From the NCBI GenBank assembly GCA_016271365.2, contig CM057453.1, positions 500,873,001 to 500,937,000 of the forward strand: 64,000 nt of DNA. The letters run 5' to 3'. This stretch comes from Neoceratodus forsteri (Eukaryota; Chordata; Ceratodontiformes; Ceratodontidae). Shown here piece by piece: positions 10,233 to 22,226 of the stretch (position 1 is the first letter of the stretch; each line of letters opens with the position of its first letter). The translations under genes were made by a program, and so were the position numbers. The notes beneath the pieces were generated by a model. It did not search any database and was not told where the DNA came from. It saw only the letters and a program-made list of their open reading frames with translations.

Positions 10233-13200
10233 CTAGATACAGTGCCGGGCCAAAATGAACAATACCCTTATCCAATGGGGTAGAGGTTCCCACTCCCCTT
10301 CCTCATTAACCTCCACTCCAAAGAGACATAAGAGGGGGTCCAGCTGGAAAACTCTGCCAGCCAGCCACCCCATTTCTAAGGCCACTGCTCTCCAAAATCT
10401 CTGCAGAATCCTACACTCCCAGAAACAATGGTAATAAGTTCCCCTTTCTTCTTCACACCATCCACACTGAGGTGAGATGGACGGATTATATTTATGGACC
10501 ACTGCAGGTGGGCAGTACAATCTATGTAAAAACTTATAAAATGCCTCTTTATACTTGTTACAGACCAACAGGCCCATATGCAAGGGTAACACCATAGCCC
10601 AGTTCAGGTCAGTTATTGGTCCCCCTAGATCCCGCTCCCAGAGACATCTCACCTTCTGTGACTGGCTCACCAAACAACTCCTGCATTCCTTAAATACCTT
10701 CCCCACAAAACCCTTCGGGTTCACAGAAACTGACATGACAAGAGATTCAATTTTGAGCATTTCCTGTCTAACTAACCCCCCCACCCATATCCAGTCCAGA
10801 AAGATAGGCCCTAACCTGGAAATACCGGAACATACGACTCCCTTCCAATTCCAACGCATGTCTCAAGGCAGTATATGGGAGGATACAACCTCATTGACAC
10901 AGATGTGCTAAACTCCTGGCTCCTCCCTGTTTCCAGCCCCTCATCCCAGGGTCATCCCAGCCCGTCACAAAAAACGGATTCTTAGCAATGGGTACCAGTA
11001 TAGTGTCCATCCCAAGCACTCCTCACAGCTTTTTAAATCTTTTCCAACTTTCTACCATAAGCAGTGTCAGGGGGTTTCTCTCCTCCTGGGCTCTAAACAT
11101 CCACAGGCCCCTCTTTTCCAAAAACGCAGAGAGCCTGGCAGGGTAGCCCCACTGCTCCAAATCCACCCAGCTGGCTTCCCTGGGAGTGTGGACACACTCC
11201 CCCTACATACCGTTGTTGAACAGCAAGGAAATAGTGTGCCAGATCCAGGAAATTGAGCCCCGGGGTCTAATTTGAGCTTCTGTAGGCTGACCCTTGCCCG
11301 CTTCCCATTCCATATAAATGCAGAGAAGGCACCCTCTGACTTTTTAAGATCCCTCTTTATTAGCCCTACATGCAGCATGTGCATTAACTACAACAGGCAG
11401 GGTAGAAGATTCATCTTAATCAGGTTAATTCTCCCTAACCATGAAATCGGCAAAGAAGCCGACCGCTTTAAGTCCACCAGGACACTTTTAACCATTGGGG
11501 TATATAGCTAAAGTCATATAAAGTCCCCAGGGACCGCCCAACTTTAATCCTCAAATATATGAAGTGCTTATGGACCCACTTAAATCCCCACATATGATCT
11601 GCTACACCACCCCCTGGGAGTCGCATCAACTCGGATTTATCCAGATTAAGCTTATAGCTTGAGAAATAAGCAAATCTCCCCACCATACCTAACAGTATTG
11701 GGATCGACCTTTCCGGTCCCGTCACAAACAGCAACATATCATCAGCATACAACGTAATCTTATGCTGCACCACTGATACCCCTTGTATCCCCTTAATCCC
11801 TTGATGTTGCCTAATACCGGCAGCAAGAGGTTCCACCTCTAAGGCAAACAGCAGTGGGGACAGGGGGCAGCCCTATCTCGTTCCCCGACCAAGACTAAAG
11901 CCCTCTGATAAAGTACTGTTCACTAACACTTTGGCCCTTGGGGAGTCATACACTGCCCTAATCCACCCCACAAATGGGTTCACCCAGACCAAACCGGGAG
12001 AGAATCTCAAAAAGGTAAGCCCATTCGACCCTGTCAAAGGCCTTTTCAGCATCCAACAATATTATACAGGTGTCCTGCCTCCCCCTATTCGCTCTCCATA
12101 CCACATTCATGAGACAGTGCACAATATGGTAGGAGAGCTGGCCCCTAATGAACCTGGTTTGGTCTGGGTGAACCAACTCCGGTAGCGCTACCTTCAACCT
12201 AGTCGCTAAAACCTTCACCAAAATTTTTAAGTCACAATTCAAAAGTGAAATTGGCCCATAGGATGCACACTCTGTCACCTCCTTCCCAGCTTTAGGGATT
12301 AGACAGATGACCACATCTGAAAATGTGCCCGGAAGTTCCAGATGTTCTCCCTCCTTCTGCTGGAAGGTATCACACAATGGGCCCGCCAACTGACTCCCTA
12401 AGGTCTTACAGTACTCAGCAGGGAAGCCGTCTGGCCCACTAGCTTTACCCCTCTTTAGTTTTTGTATCGCTGCCACCACCTCAGCCTTCACAACAGGTCT
12501 ATTCATTGCCTCAGTCTGGTCCCATCAGGCGTAGTAGGTCCATCTGCCTCACAAATTCCTCCACAAGTCCCCCGTCACACCTTCCTCAGCTGCATAAAGG
12601 GTCTTAAAAAATCACTAAAACACTTCTGAATCTGTGATTCCTGCTTATGGAGATTACCTCCCCTATCCTTAATGGCAGTAATATGGGTTGGACACCGGCC
12701 TCCCTTCATAAGCCGAACCAACAACAGACCGGGTTTGTTACCCCACTCAAAGACTTGTTTTTTACAAAAAGTCCAGGCCTTCCGTGCCTCTCCATGGAGA
12801 AGGGCATTCAAAGCCTCCCTAGTGGCTGTTAGGGCCATCCTCGCTCCCCCCCGCAACTCTTCTCTCCAGTGCCCTCAGTTGGGCTTCTAATATAACTCAT
12901 CTCTCCTGTCTCTGTTTCTTATCTCTACTAACATATCTAATAATCATGCTCCTCATATAGACTTTCCCTGCATCCCACAACATGGCCTTGGACACCTCCG
13001 CTCCACCACTGGATATATTCCTCCCATTACTCCTATAAAACTTCCTCAAATTTTTTGTCCCCCAGTAAATATGTCGGGAAATTCCAGGGGGGCGGACCCT
13101 CCCTCTGTATTCCCATCTTAAGGGTAAGAATCACCATCTCATGATCGAAGATGTGAATGGGACTATTTTTGACATCTAGTACTCTCCGATACCATTCCCT

Positions 13201-13843
13201 CAATAGAAACACATAGTCAATACAGAACCATGTACCGTGTGGATGAGAATAAAAGGTATACTCCCTGGCTCCCTGGTTCACTTCCCTCCATCCGTCAATT
13301 AATCCTAATTCCCCAACCCCAATCTCCATTGGTGGACAGCTTCACTCTGTCTACCCTTCCCCAGGGAGTGGTCCAACACAGGGTCCATGGTACAAGTCGT
13401 CCCCACCCCCACCCCCCCAGAACAAGACCCGGGAACTGCTCTTTTACCAGCAGTGATTGTAACATACCATAGAAGGTTGGGTCAAATACCGCTGGGGCAA
13501 ATACGCTGGTGAATGTGACACTCTCCCCCCAAAATTCACCAACCACAAAAACATACTGCCTTCCTCTCACATCCTGCACCACCCTCTGAACTTGGAAGGG
13601 TAAATTTTTGTGAAGAAGGACAGCGACCCCACGTTTGTGGGACTTAAATGACGCTGAATAGCATTTCCCAACCCACCGCCTCACCAACTTAGCATGTTCC
13701 AACTCAGTGAGATGGGTCTCCTGCAGAAGAGTCACTTGTGCCCCCTGCCTCCTTAAAGCAGTCAACAGGCCAGTACGCTTTACTGGAGTCACTATCCCCC
13801 TCACATTCCAGGCACAAACATTCAGTTCTTGTACTTTAGCCAT
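10233..13843 (-). pseudogene. L1/Tx1-type ORF2: endonuclease, RT and C-terminal domain
   Basis: ORF2 would nick target DNA and prime reverse transcription. The AP-like endonuclease starts at Met 13843 with LNVCAWNVRGI and LLQETHLTELEHAKL (catalytic Glu). Its later part (13329-13033) keeps YTFYSHPHGTWFCIDYVF, but the SDH box reads FDH. RT follows with KRGKASGPDGFPAEY, ISLLNCDLKILVKVLATRL, LLDAEKAFDRVEW and an intact ITLYADDMLLFV near 11750. The C-terminal part has YYHCFWECRILQRFW near 10440, matching the Cys-rich domain of L1/Tx1 proteins. About six frame changes split it, so it is a pseudogene. The Tx1-like C terminus favours a fish or amphibian L1 lineage. Confidence 0.85.
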
Positions 13844-15028
13844 AATGACTATTTCAAGTGTACCTCTGTTTCCCCTCCCGAAGCAGTGGGAGACCTCTAA
13901 CATACCACTGTCACTCTTTATGAGTCCAAGGCCTTCCTTGATAAAACCTGCGCTTGGAGTCTGTTTGGATGTGAACAGATAGATGTGCATAACAGTGCAC
14001 AGCAATATGAACTAACAAGCATAAACATGAACAATAAACTGTAACAACATACATATCTTTAATTTCTGCTTCTTTCCTCCCCCGTTTCCCACCCCCTACT
14101 CTCAGTATTTGACCAAAATCTAACCTATCTAGTCCCCCACATTCCCCCTTTTGCATGTCCTCTCACTCGATTCACTTCCCACCCCTTTTAGTACTCTTCC
14201 TCTCTCCTCCCTTCACCCCTCTCCGCGCAGTACCCCCCTGCACATACACTCTACGGACACTATAACTACCTCTTATGCAAGAGTGTCCTAATACCAACAA
14301 GTGGACCGTGTTCCCCACAATCCAGCCCCCCCCGCTGGAGTATATAAAACTCTTCTGATCACTTCTTTCCCTACTGATCAAGAGCCCTGCTCATACTGTC
14401 CATCTATAACCTACAGTCTCCCAGAGGGCCTATCCATATAGATCCATGAGGACATTCATCTTTCCATGCAGATACCCCCCATATCTGCTGCCTCTCCAGG
14501 TGATTTTTCCTTCCAAGCATGATGCCCCCGATACGGTGCCACACTGAGACCACTCATAATCTTCCACCACTCATGCCTCCTCATTACCTTCCCTCAAAAC
14601 CCCAATTAGATCAACCATCAGTCAAAAGTCCACCCCTTTAAGTATCATCCACACTTTTGGCCCCTCACCCCATTTAGAAGGCTGGTAAGTGTGGTCACCA
14701 CTTTGTTTCTCCTCCCTGCACCTCCCCGAGAGGAAGCATTGGCCGAATAAGTGTCCTCCAGTCTTCTTACATTCCGAATGAGCCATATCCCCAGTAGTTA
14801 CCGGGATCAGCCCCGAGGGCACCCTCAAAGTCTTTCCCCACAAAAACGAGGGATGGGGCAGGCCCCGCTAAACCTTCTGGCAAGGCCACTTCCTCCTTAT
14901 GGGAGAAGAAAATGAGTGCAACAGGCATCCTCTATATTCCAAGGCCACAGAATGAAAATCCATCCGGGCATCTTCCCCTGCACCTCCCCCAAGGAAGCGC
15001 GGGCAAGCAGCACCTCAGTTCAATCCAA

Positions 15029-15052
15029 ATATATATATATATATATATATAT
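15029..15052. repeat. (AT)12 microsatellite
   Basis: Twelve uninterrupted AT units within the spacer of the L1-like element. Confidence 0.9.
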
Positions 15053-15189
15053 CCAGTCCATCCAAAAATTAACAGGCCAAAAGGCAGAGGCCCACAGTCT
15101 TTCCAGGATCAACATGGGCTGTCCACAGATGTTCTAGACAGTACAACAAAGTAGCTTGCCTACCACATGGCTCAAGGAAATAGTCACTC

Positions 15190-16003
15190 ATCCCAATTTC
15201 TTTCTCAGTTCCTCGATGAAGGTTTCAGCCTTCTTCACCTCCCAAAATGAGAAAACTGCCCTCTCGTGCTTAATCTTGAGAGTCGCAGGATAAATCATAA
15301 AATTCTCCACCTTCATACCATGCAGATTAGCCATCGCCTCATTGAACAGCTTGCATTTTTTTTCAGCAATCTAGCCGAACAGTCCTGAGAAATAAACAGC
15401 TTGTGCCCCTCATAAACCAGTAAGCCTTTTTCTCGGTATGCGTAGAGCACTTTTTTCGCAATCCTGATAGTAATGGAACCGCACAATGAGCTGCTGAGGT
15501 GGTTGGCCCCTCCGGCGGCCTGTGCATAACTGCCCTGTGTACCTTTTCCATTGTAAGCCAGCCATCATTCATCTCAATCCCCAGCAGAGTTGGTAAGGTC
15601 ACTGCACAGAATTCTAGGGCACTCCCTCCTTCTTTCTCTTCAGGTAGACCCCTTAAACGCAGGTTGAGCCTCCGATGATAATTCTCCTGGTAATCTGCTG
15701 CCTCTTACATGTCTTCTAGTTCTCACTGCAATGTCAGGATTTCTCTGGGGCACCCTACATCTCATTCTCCAGTCTGGAAATTCTCTCCTCCGCCTCGTTA
15801 AGATGAAGTGCCTGGGCAGATTGTTGTGTAAGGACTTCTTGTATCTTGTCATCTATACGGGATTCTAATTTACACAGTCTAGGTTCAAGAGCCTCAACAA
15901 TCTGGCCCATTAGTTCCTGGCCCAGCATGGTTATTTCCGCTGCAGAGAGCGACATCAAGCTCTGGCTTTCACTCTGCCCACCAGCCGTACTTTTCTTGCC
16001 CAT
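15190..16003 (-). pseudogene. L1-type ORF1, frameshifted
   Basis: ORF1 would be an RNA-binding chaperone. It starts at Met 16003 (MGKKSTAGGQSES) and has a predicted coiled coil at residues of about 25-82 (LESRIDDKIQEVL, LNEAEERISRLENEM). After a frame change the C-terminal domain reads KLFISQDCSARLL and later IKHERAVFSFWEVKKAETF near 15200. That matches the RRM/CTD pattern of L1 ORF1. It lies upstream of ORF2 with a long spacer. Confidence 0.7.
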
Positions 16004-16794
16004 TTTAGCTGCCGTTCACTGATTCTTACTGGGCCCCGAAGTTAGATACTCATATATACCACAGTCACCACTTGATCCTGCGTTTTGATCAAAATTAGAA
16101 GCGAACTAATACTTTTATTTTATTTCATTTTCCCCAACGAGAAGGAGCGAGGTAGGAACACGTCTTATCAGCTTAGCGGCTCATTAGTGCCCCCCGTTTC
16201 TGTTTTTTAATTAAGACGATAGTTAGTCAGGGATTAAAGTGAGTTAGCAAGCTCCCCTGAGCATTATCGGGAAATATGAACCCCCTGTAGTCTGCACTAG
16301 GGATGTTTCTGACAGTCCCGCTACCGCTTAGGATAAGGGCCTTGTTACCGGGTCCATCACTGTAATATCCCTGGTGCTATTTTCCCTCCAGAAAGGACTT
16401 ACCATTTGTTGCCCTGTTCCTGTGAGGTGCGGGAGTGGTGGGGATTGATAGTGCTGGGACAAACTGAGAAGTGCTGGTGAATTCGAACTGACGAACCGGA
16501 GTGGTGACTCAAAGAAGAGATTTTTGCCTGCCGTGTCACCCTGAGCTAACATCAGAAAACCAGGACTGTTGTTGGGTTTTAGCCATAGTTTAGTTTGTCC
16601 GAGATTGGAGACGTTGTTGACCTGCGAATAGGCATCTCTGGGGTCCACTGCTGGTGTGGTGGGAGGGCCCGACTCCATCCCGGTGACTGGCTGCCGGATT
16701 TGCTGCTGCATGGGAGACCTGGCTTTGAGTCAGCCGGAGAACCGTCTGTCGAGCTTGTGGTTCTCCTAGGCTTCTGGGGGGGGGTCAGCTAGTG

Positions 16795-19700
16795 AGCCGA
16801 TACTAAGCCATATGCCGAAGTTGCGGCAGTGAAATATCTCTGGCGCAGTCTCCGTAGGCGGAGTGTTTTCAGGCCCCCACCAGCTTTTGGGTGGACTGGA
16901 CCCTGGACCTGGAGGAAGGAGAAGAGGAACTGCAGGGACCTTGGACTTTGCACACGATCAGACCTCTTTTTTCGTCTCTTTATTATCTGATGTTTCCTGT
17001 TGTGAATTCTCAGGCAGTGAGAGTGCCTGGTGGGACAGCTGCAGCTTTCGGGCAGTGAGACTGCCGATTAATTTTCCATCTCTGGTGACCTCTGGGACTC
17101 AGTGCATCTGTGAGAGGTGGTGCACTTGGAACCTTGTTGTAGCATCTATCCTGTGGAGGTCACTTTTTCAGGATACACTCTGGTGACCGGTTATACAGCC
17201 TCTGGTTTGCATTGTTGCCTTGTTATTGCTATCATAGCCCTTCTTACATTGGTCCCCACTAAATAGTGGGAAATTATTTTAGTGCATTGAAGGGTATAAT
17301 AAGGACTGGGCGGGGAAGTGAAGGATTTTTGTTATTTTAATTCTGTTTACTACCACTTAAATAGCTTTTTGTGTTTTTTTCTGATTTTTATCTTATTTGA
17401 TTCCCCACCCAGTGAGAGAGGGTGGTGAATTTAATTGATTGAATCCTATATTGGTTTGTTGTGCTTATTTTAGGGGGGGAGGTATTTTATTTTAGGTTAT
17501 CATTTTTTTCTAAATCGTCTCTTCTCCGTGAAAGAGTGGGGATTGCTTTGTTTTAATTTAATTATTGTGTTGTTTTAATTTAATTATTTGGGGAATTGGG
17601 TTTTATTGTTTATTTTGTGGTAGTAGCATTTGTTGGGTGCTCGTGTCTGGGCGTATTATTTGAATCTTTGGGGATATTAAGATGTGTTGGTGGTCCCCCC
17701 CCCCCCCGTCGTGCTCTATTCATCCTCTGAACTTCGTGACCTCTGCCCTTTTGTTGCCCCACCTCCCCCGCGGTTTACAGTCTACCAGAGCCTTAGGTGC
17801 TGGGAATTGTCCGTCCAGGGGGATGGATGCGAGGGTCACGAACGGTGGATGATGAATAAGCAGGGTTATCACACCAGGGTAGTTAGATCCAGGAGATGCC
17901 CTGGGGTGAAATGGAATCTGGAAAGTGGTCCTCCATGTCTAGTTTCCATACTCAAGGGTTCCACCATTGGTGGGCAGGTAGCTCGGGCGGTCCTGGAATC
18001 CCGTCTGACTCGAGCGGTGTTATGCAATGCCACATCCATCAAAAACAAGACTGCAATAATTGCAGATCTTGTTGAGACAGCTGATCTGGTTTGCATCACC
18101 AAGACCTGGCTGAACAAGAATGCTGGCCCCATTTTGAAGGCTGTGGTGCTGGCTGGGTACTCGGTGATACACCGCTCAAGAGCGGACCGCGGGAGGGGGT
18201 GTAGCGATCTGTTTTAAAACTGAACTGGACCTCACAAATGTGCCAGTTGAGGAGACCAATTCATTTGAGTGTATCGTGGTAGCAGGTGTAGGCTGTGGGA
18301 TCGCTGTCATCTACTGTCCACCCGGGGATGAGAAGTGATTCCTTCAGGAAGCAGCAGACTTCATGGTCGACATGGCATTTGAGTTGTCCAGGCTGATGGG
18401 CCTGGGAGACTTTAACACCTGGATCAAAGATGAACTCTCGCGATTTGGACAAGACTTCCTCCAGTTGATGATATCACTGGGCTTTACACAGGTGGTTGCC
18501 TCTGCTACCCATAAGCAAGGTCAATCCGTTGACCTGGTTTTCCTCCTGGGGATCAAAACCTTCGACTTGGCGGTGGAACCGGTCGGACGGTCAGATCACC
18601 ACACTGTGGGGTTCAGTTTTTGTGCCCCCCCCCCATAGGTCGGCCCCTGTGGAGATGGTCAGATACCGCCCTTTACGGGATGTAAGTCCTGATGGCCAAG
18701 CGGCGGCATTTGACCTATCGGTAATTCCGGAGACAAGGTGGAGTCCACAGAGCCTAGTGCAGGCCTATAATAAGGCCGTTACTATGGCCCTGGACTCTAG
18801 CGCTCCTGTCAGAGTTTGTCCTCTCCCCCTTCGCCCTCAGTCCCCATAGTTTGATGGAACTTTGTGGGAGTTGCAGCGATGTGGATGAAGATTAGAGCAT
18901 TGTTGGTGGAAATCTGCCCTGGAGGCTGACCACCTTAGATTGATGGAACATTACTAAGTCTATCAATCAGCAATCACCCATAAGAAGGCAGAGTTCCTGT
19001 CTGGGGAGATTGCTGCTGCTCAGAAATTACCGGCTCAGCTCTTTCGAACTGTGGACAGGCTGTGCAACCCAGCCTGTCTCCAGTCTCGAAGAGCATTTTC
19101 GTAGACTGAGTGTGATGAGCTCGCTGGGTTCTTTGCAGATAACGTGGCCAGCATCAGGGCGAAGATCCAACCGGCACACTCTATGGGAGCTGCTAGTGAT
19201 CGGTGTATGGTCACTCCTCCTCGTTTTGTCTGGCGTTCCTTTAACTGGCTGGAGTTCAGGGATGTTGTGCAGATTGTCCAGGGTATGCGCCCAATGTGCT
19301 GTAGTTTGGAACCAGGCCCAACTTTCCTGATTAAAGGTTGTTGTGACAGCATTGGCCTGGTCTTTGCAAGGATAGTCTGGTGCTCCCTTGAGTCCGGTGA
19401 GTTTCCTAGCTCACTGAAGGAGGTGGTGGTGACACCTCTTCTGAAGAAAGCTGCTCTGGACCCAGGCTGCCTCTCGAACTACAGACCAATTTCTAACATT
19501 CCCTTTGTTGGCAAGGTGATTGAGAAGGTTGTGGTGCTACAACTAGAGAACCATTTGACCATCCACAACATTTACAAACCTCTCCAATCCGGTTTTCATT
19601 AAGAGGCGTAGTATCAAAACCACTCTGGTTTGGGTGTTCAGTGTTCTCTTGCTGGTGAGAGATCAGAGGTGTCGTACTGTTTTGGTACTTCCTGATCTCT

Positions 19701-20120
19701 CTTCAGCTTTTGACACCATGGACTATGGGGTACTCCTCGAGTACCTGAGGTTCATCTGTGGCCTGTCTGGTACAGTTCTCAGATGGTTTATGTCCTTCCT
19801 CACTGGCAGAACTCAGAGGGTGGGGCTGGGGATTTCTTCTTCCGACCCATTCTCTCTGCCATGTGCGGTCCCCCAGGGCTCGGTGTTGTCCCCCATGTTG
19901 TTTGCGGTGTACATGCTGCCCCTCGGAGACACTGTAAGCTGGTATGGGCTTAGGTTTCACTGCTATGCTGATGATACCCAGCTCTTCCTATTTTTGGCCC
20001 CCGACCAGGATAGTGTGCATCTGGTACTTAACAAATGCCTCACTGAAATCCAGTATTGGATGAATGCCAGCTGGTTGAACTTGAACTCAGGAAAGACTAA
20101 GGTTATGGTTGTGGATATGG
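16795..20120 (+). mobile_element. L2-type LINE, degenerate, cut off inside RT
   Basis: Plus-strand LINE with a GC-rich then T-rich 5' region (16795-17680), an endonuclease and an RT of the L2 group. Its protein is clearly the same family as the better-preserved copy at 51772-56438. Homology stops abruptly after GKTKVMVVD near 20115, where the hexamer array begins, so the 3' third is missing or replaced. Confidence 0.8.
17990..20117 (+). pseudogene. L2 endonuclease-reverse transcriptase, broken
   Basis: The endonuclease begins AVLCNATSIKNKTAIIADLV. The catalytic box reads CITKTWLNKN where the family has TETW, so the active-site Glu is Lys. GRSDHHTVGFSF near 18580 is the terminal SDH box. RT motifs are VVVTPLLKKAALDPGCLSNY, PISNIPFVGKVIEKVVVLQL, a shifted SSAFDTMDYGVLLEYL, AVPQGSVLSPMLFAVYM and CYADDTQLFLFL near 19965. 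Several frameshifts and stops separate the blocks. The codon pattern and indels indicate long neutral decay. Confidence 0.8.
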
Positions 20121-21141
20121 AATGTTAACAGCAACAGTAACGCCAATGTTAAAGGTAACAGTAACAGTAATGAGAACAGGAATGGTAGTGAAAGTGCAGA
20201 TGCATACGCTAATGGTTACGGTAATGCAAACGGTAACATTAATGCAAACACAAACAGTAACGGTAAGAGTGACACAAACGCAAACACAAACGGTAACGCC
20301 AACGTACACATGAACAGAAATGCAAATCCTAATGGTTACAGTAATGGAAATGGAAACGCAAATGGTAATGAGAACGCAAAAGTAACAGTAATGATGATGG
20401 AAATGCAAACTGTAATGCCAACGCAACATGAACAGAAACAGAAACGCTAACGGTTACAGTAACGCAAAAGCAAATGCAAATGGCAACACACACAGTAACG
20501 AAAATGCAAACGGTAATGGCAATGGAAGTGCAACGCAAACAGAAACAGTGACGCAAACAGAAACGCAAGCGCAAACGTAAACAAAAATGGTAACGCAAAT
20601 GGTAAAAAAAACACAAATGGTAACGGTAATGCAAATGGAAGCGCAAAAGCAAACAGAAATGCAAACAGTAACGGTAACGCCAACAGTGACACAAAAGGAA
20701 ATGGTAACGGAAACACAAGCGCTAATGCTACAGTTACGGTAATGTAAATGCAAACGGCAGCAGCAACGCAAACACAGGTGCTAGCACAAATGGAAATGGT
20801 AATGGAAACGCAAGCACAAACGCAAACAAAAAATGGTAACGTAGCGGTAAAAAAAAAAACCACTAACAGTAACGCAAACGGTAATGCCAACAGTGATGCA
20901 AAAGGAAATGGTAACGTTAACGGTAATGGGAACGCAAATGCAAACGCTAAAGGTAACATTAACGGTAACACAAACGCAAATGGTAATGCTACGCAAATGG
21001 CAACAGTAACGTAAACGCAAGTAGAAACGAAAACGGTAATGGAAACAGTGACGCAAATGGAAACACTAATGCAAACGGTAACGGAAATGCAAGCGGAAAC
21101 AGAAACGCAAACGCCAACGGTAACAGTGACATAAACGCACA
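20117..21141 (+). repeat. Degenerate hexanucleotide array (AACGNN-like, Asn-X coding)
   Basis: About 1,025 bp with a clear 6-nt period. Most units fit AAY-RNN: aacggt, aacgca, aatgca, aacaca, aacagt, aatggt. The variants AACG, AATG and AACA are what CpG deamination of an AACG core would give. The plus frame from about 20121 reads Asn at every second residue, and the opposite strand reads Val or Ile/Ala/Phe at alternate positions. I do not think either is a protein gene. It starts exactly where L2 homology ends and stops before a non-repetitive tail at about 21142. Confidence 0.9.
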
Positions 21142-21786
21142 CACTTTGTGTCCAAAAAAGGTTCACTCAGAAGCACAGTGAATACAAAGAATGTGGGCGT
21201 AATACTGGCCCTCGGACCGGAAAATGAGCACTTGGAATACTAAATTGCTTATATCTCAGGAACCATACAAGGTAGAAAAAAAATTAAAATGTCATATTAT
21301 TTATGACTTTCCAGGCTAGTTTTGCACTTAGCCCCCAGTGGGAGACTAAACATTTTTGTGATGAAAAGTCCATATCTCGAGCCGTTTTCGAGATACGGGA
21401 CCAAAAGGCATGGCGGACGCCATAATGTTATCCTATGGGAAAAATCGTCAACTTCAGAGTGCCATAACTTTGCAGCTCTGAAATATTTTGCCACCAAGCC
21501 ACAAAAAGCACATCTGTGGGATGTTTGCATTCTTCCCTGCAAATTTCAGCCCAAAAGACCAAACTGTTGCTTTGCAGCAGGGTGGCAAAGATTTCCTGTT
21601 GTTTTGGCCATACTTTCACAACTTACTTTCTCAAATCATGACAATTTCGCACAAAAAAAAAAAGTGTCGCATTTGCAAAAGTATTTTGCGAAAGTACTTT
21701 TTACAAAAATTTGAAAAATATATTTCTGGGCTGTTTTACTACCCCCCCCAAAAAAAAAAGACATGGCTAACATCCTCAGGACTCAA
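21142..21786. other. Unclassified AT-rich stretch
   Basis: Contains poly-A runs and phrases such as catatctcgagccgttttcg. No coding motif is seen. The style resembles 22260-22720 (ggcagacatttt, tccatagactataatggg), so both may belong to one unknown dispersed repeat. Confidence 0.4.
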
Positions 21787-22226
21787 CTAGAAGAAGAAGA
21801 ATCAGCATTTATATAGCGCTTTTCATACACAGTATCCCAGAGCACTTTACAAGCAATGCTAGACTGGTAGTGAAGTGACTGAATGTGTGGTGGCGGCAGC
21901 CATATCACACATCACACAGCCTGGATAATTGCATGAACCAGTTTATGGGAAGGGGAATGTTGGCCAGGACACCAGGAATGTTCCCTGCTCTTTACGAAGA
22001 GTACCCTGGGTTCTTTTACTTCCACCTGGACACCCACCAGGGTGGGCAGAAAGAACCTCGGTTTAACATCTCATCCGAAGGATGGCACACCCCAGCAGTA
22101 CAGCACCCCCAATACTGCACTTGGATGCCAGCGATTTTTAGGTGCAGGTCCATCCCGGTGTGGGACGAGAACCCACGACCTTCTGGTCTAGAGGCGGATG
22201 TGCTACCAACTGAGCCACACTGACAA
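21787..22226 (-). mobile_element. tRNA-derived SINE with LINE-like 3' tail, apparently full length
   Basis: On the minus strand the 5' end is tRNA-like. GTGGCTCAGTTGGTAGCAC contains the A box and GTGGGTTCTCGTCCCAC the B box, with normal spacing. A body of about 300 bp follows, then a 3' end reading AAAGCGCTATATAAATGC and a (TTC)n tail at 21790-21803. Tails of this type are shared between vertebrate SINEs and L2-group LINEs, which suggests mobilisation by an L2-like partner. That link is inference. Confidence 0.75.

Larger units (their letters stand above)
8300..16790 (-). mobile_element. L1/Tx1-type LINE, nearly full length, degenerate
   Basis: In sense order on the minus strand there is a 5' UTR (about 16790-16004), ORF1 (16003-15190), ORF2 (13843-10233) and a 3' UTR. 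The 3' UTR ends in an AATAAA signal and an A-rich tail near 8300-8340. The 3' UTR is split by a hAT-like element at 8408-9882. The 1.3-kb C-rich spacer between ORF1 and ORF2 (15190-13843) is longer than I would expect and contains an (AT)12 tract. Many frameshifts show that it is inactive. Confidence 0.85.

Noticed and set aside
16328..16711. A 127-codon minus-strand frame upstream of L1 ORF1 as a third LINE protein
   Set aside because: It lies in the presumed 5' UTR, has no family motif, and is not supported by a second copy in the window.
20447..21166. A 239-codon minus-strand frame rich in alternating Val, looking like a membrane protein
   Set aside because: It lies wholly within the hexamer array. 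The alternating composition follows from the 6-nt period, and other frames are also open there.
22150..22226. Functional tRNA gene on the minus strand
   Set aside because: It is the 5' head of a 440-bp SINE with a LINE-like 3' tail and has no proper acceptor stem.
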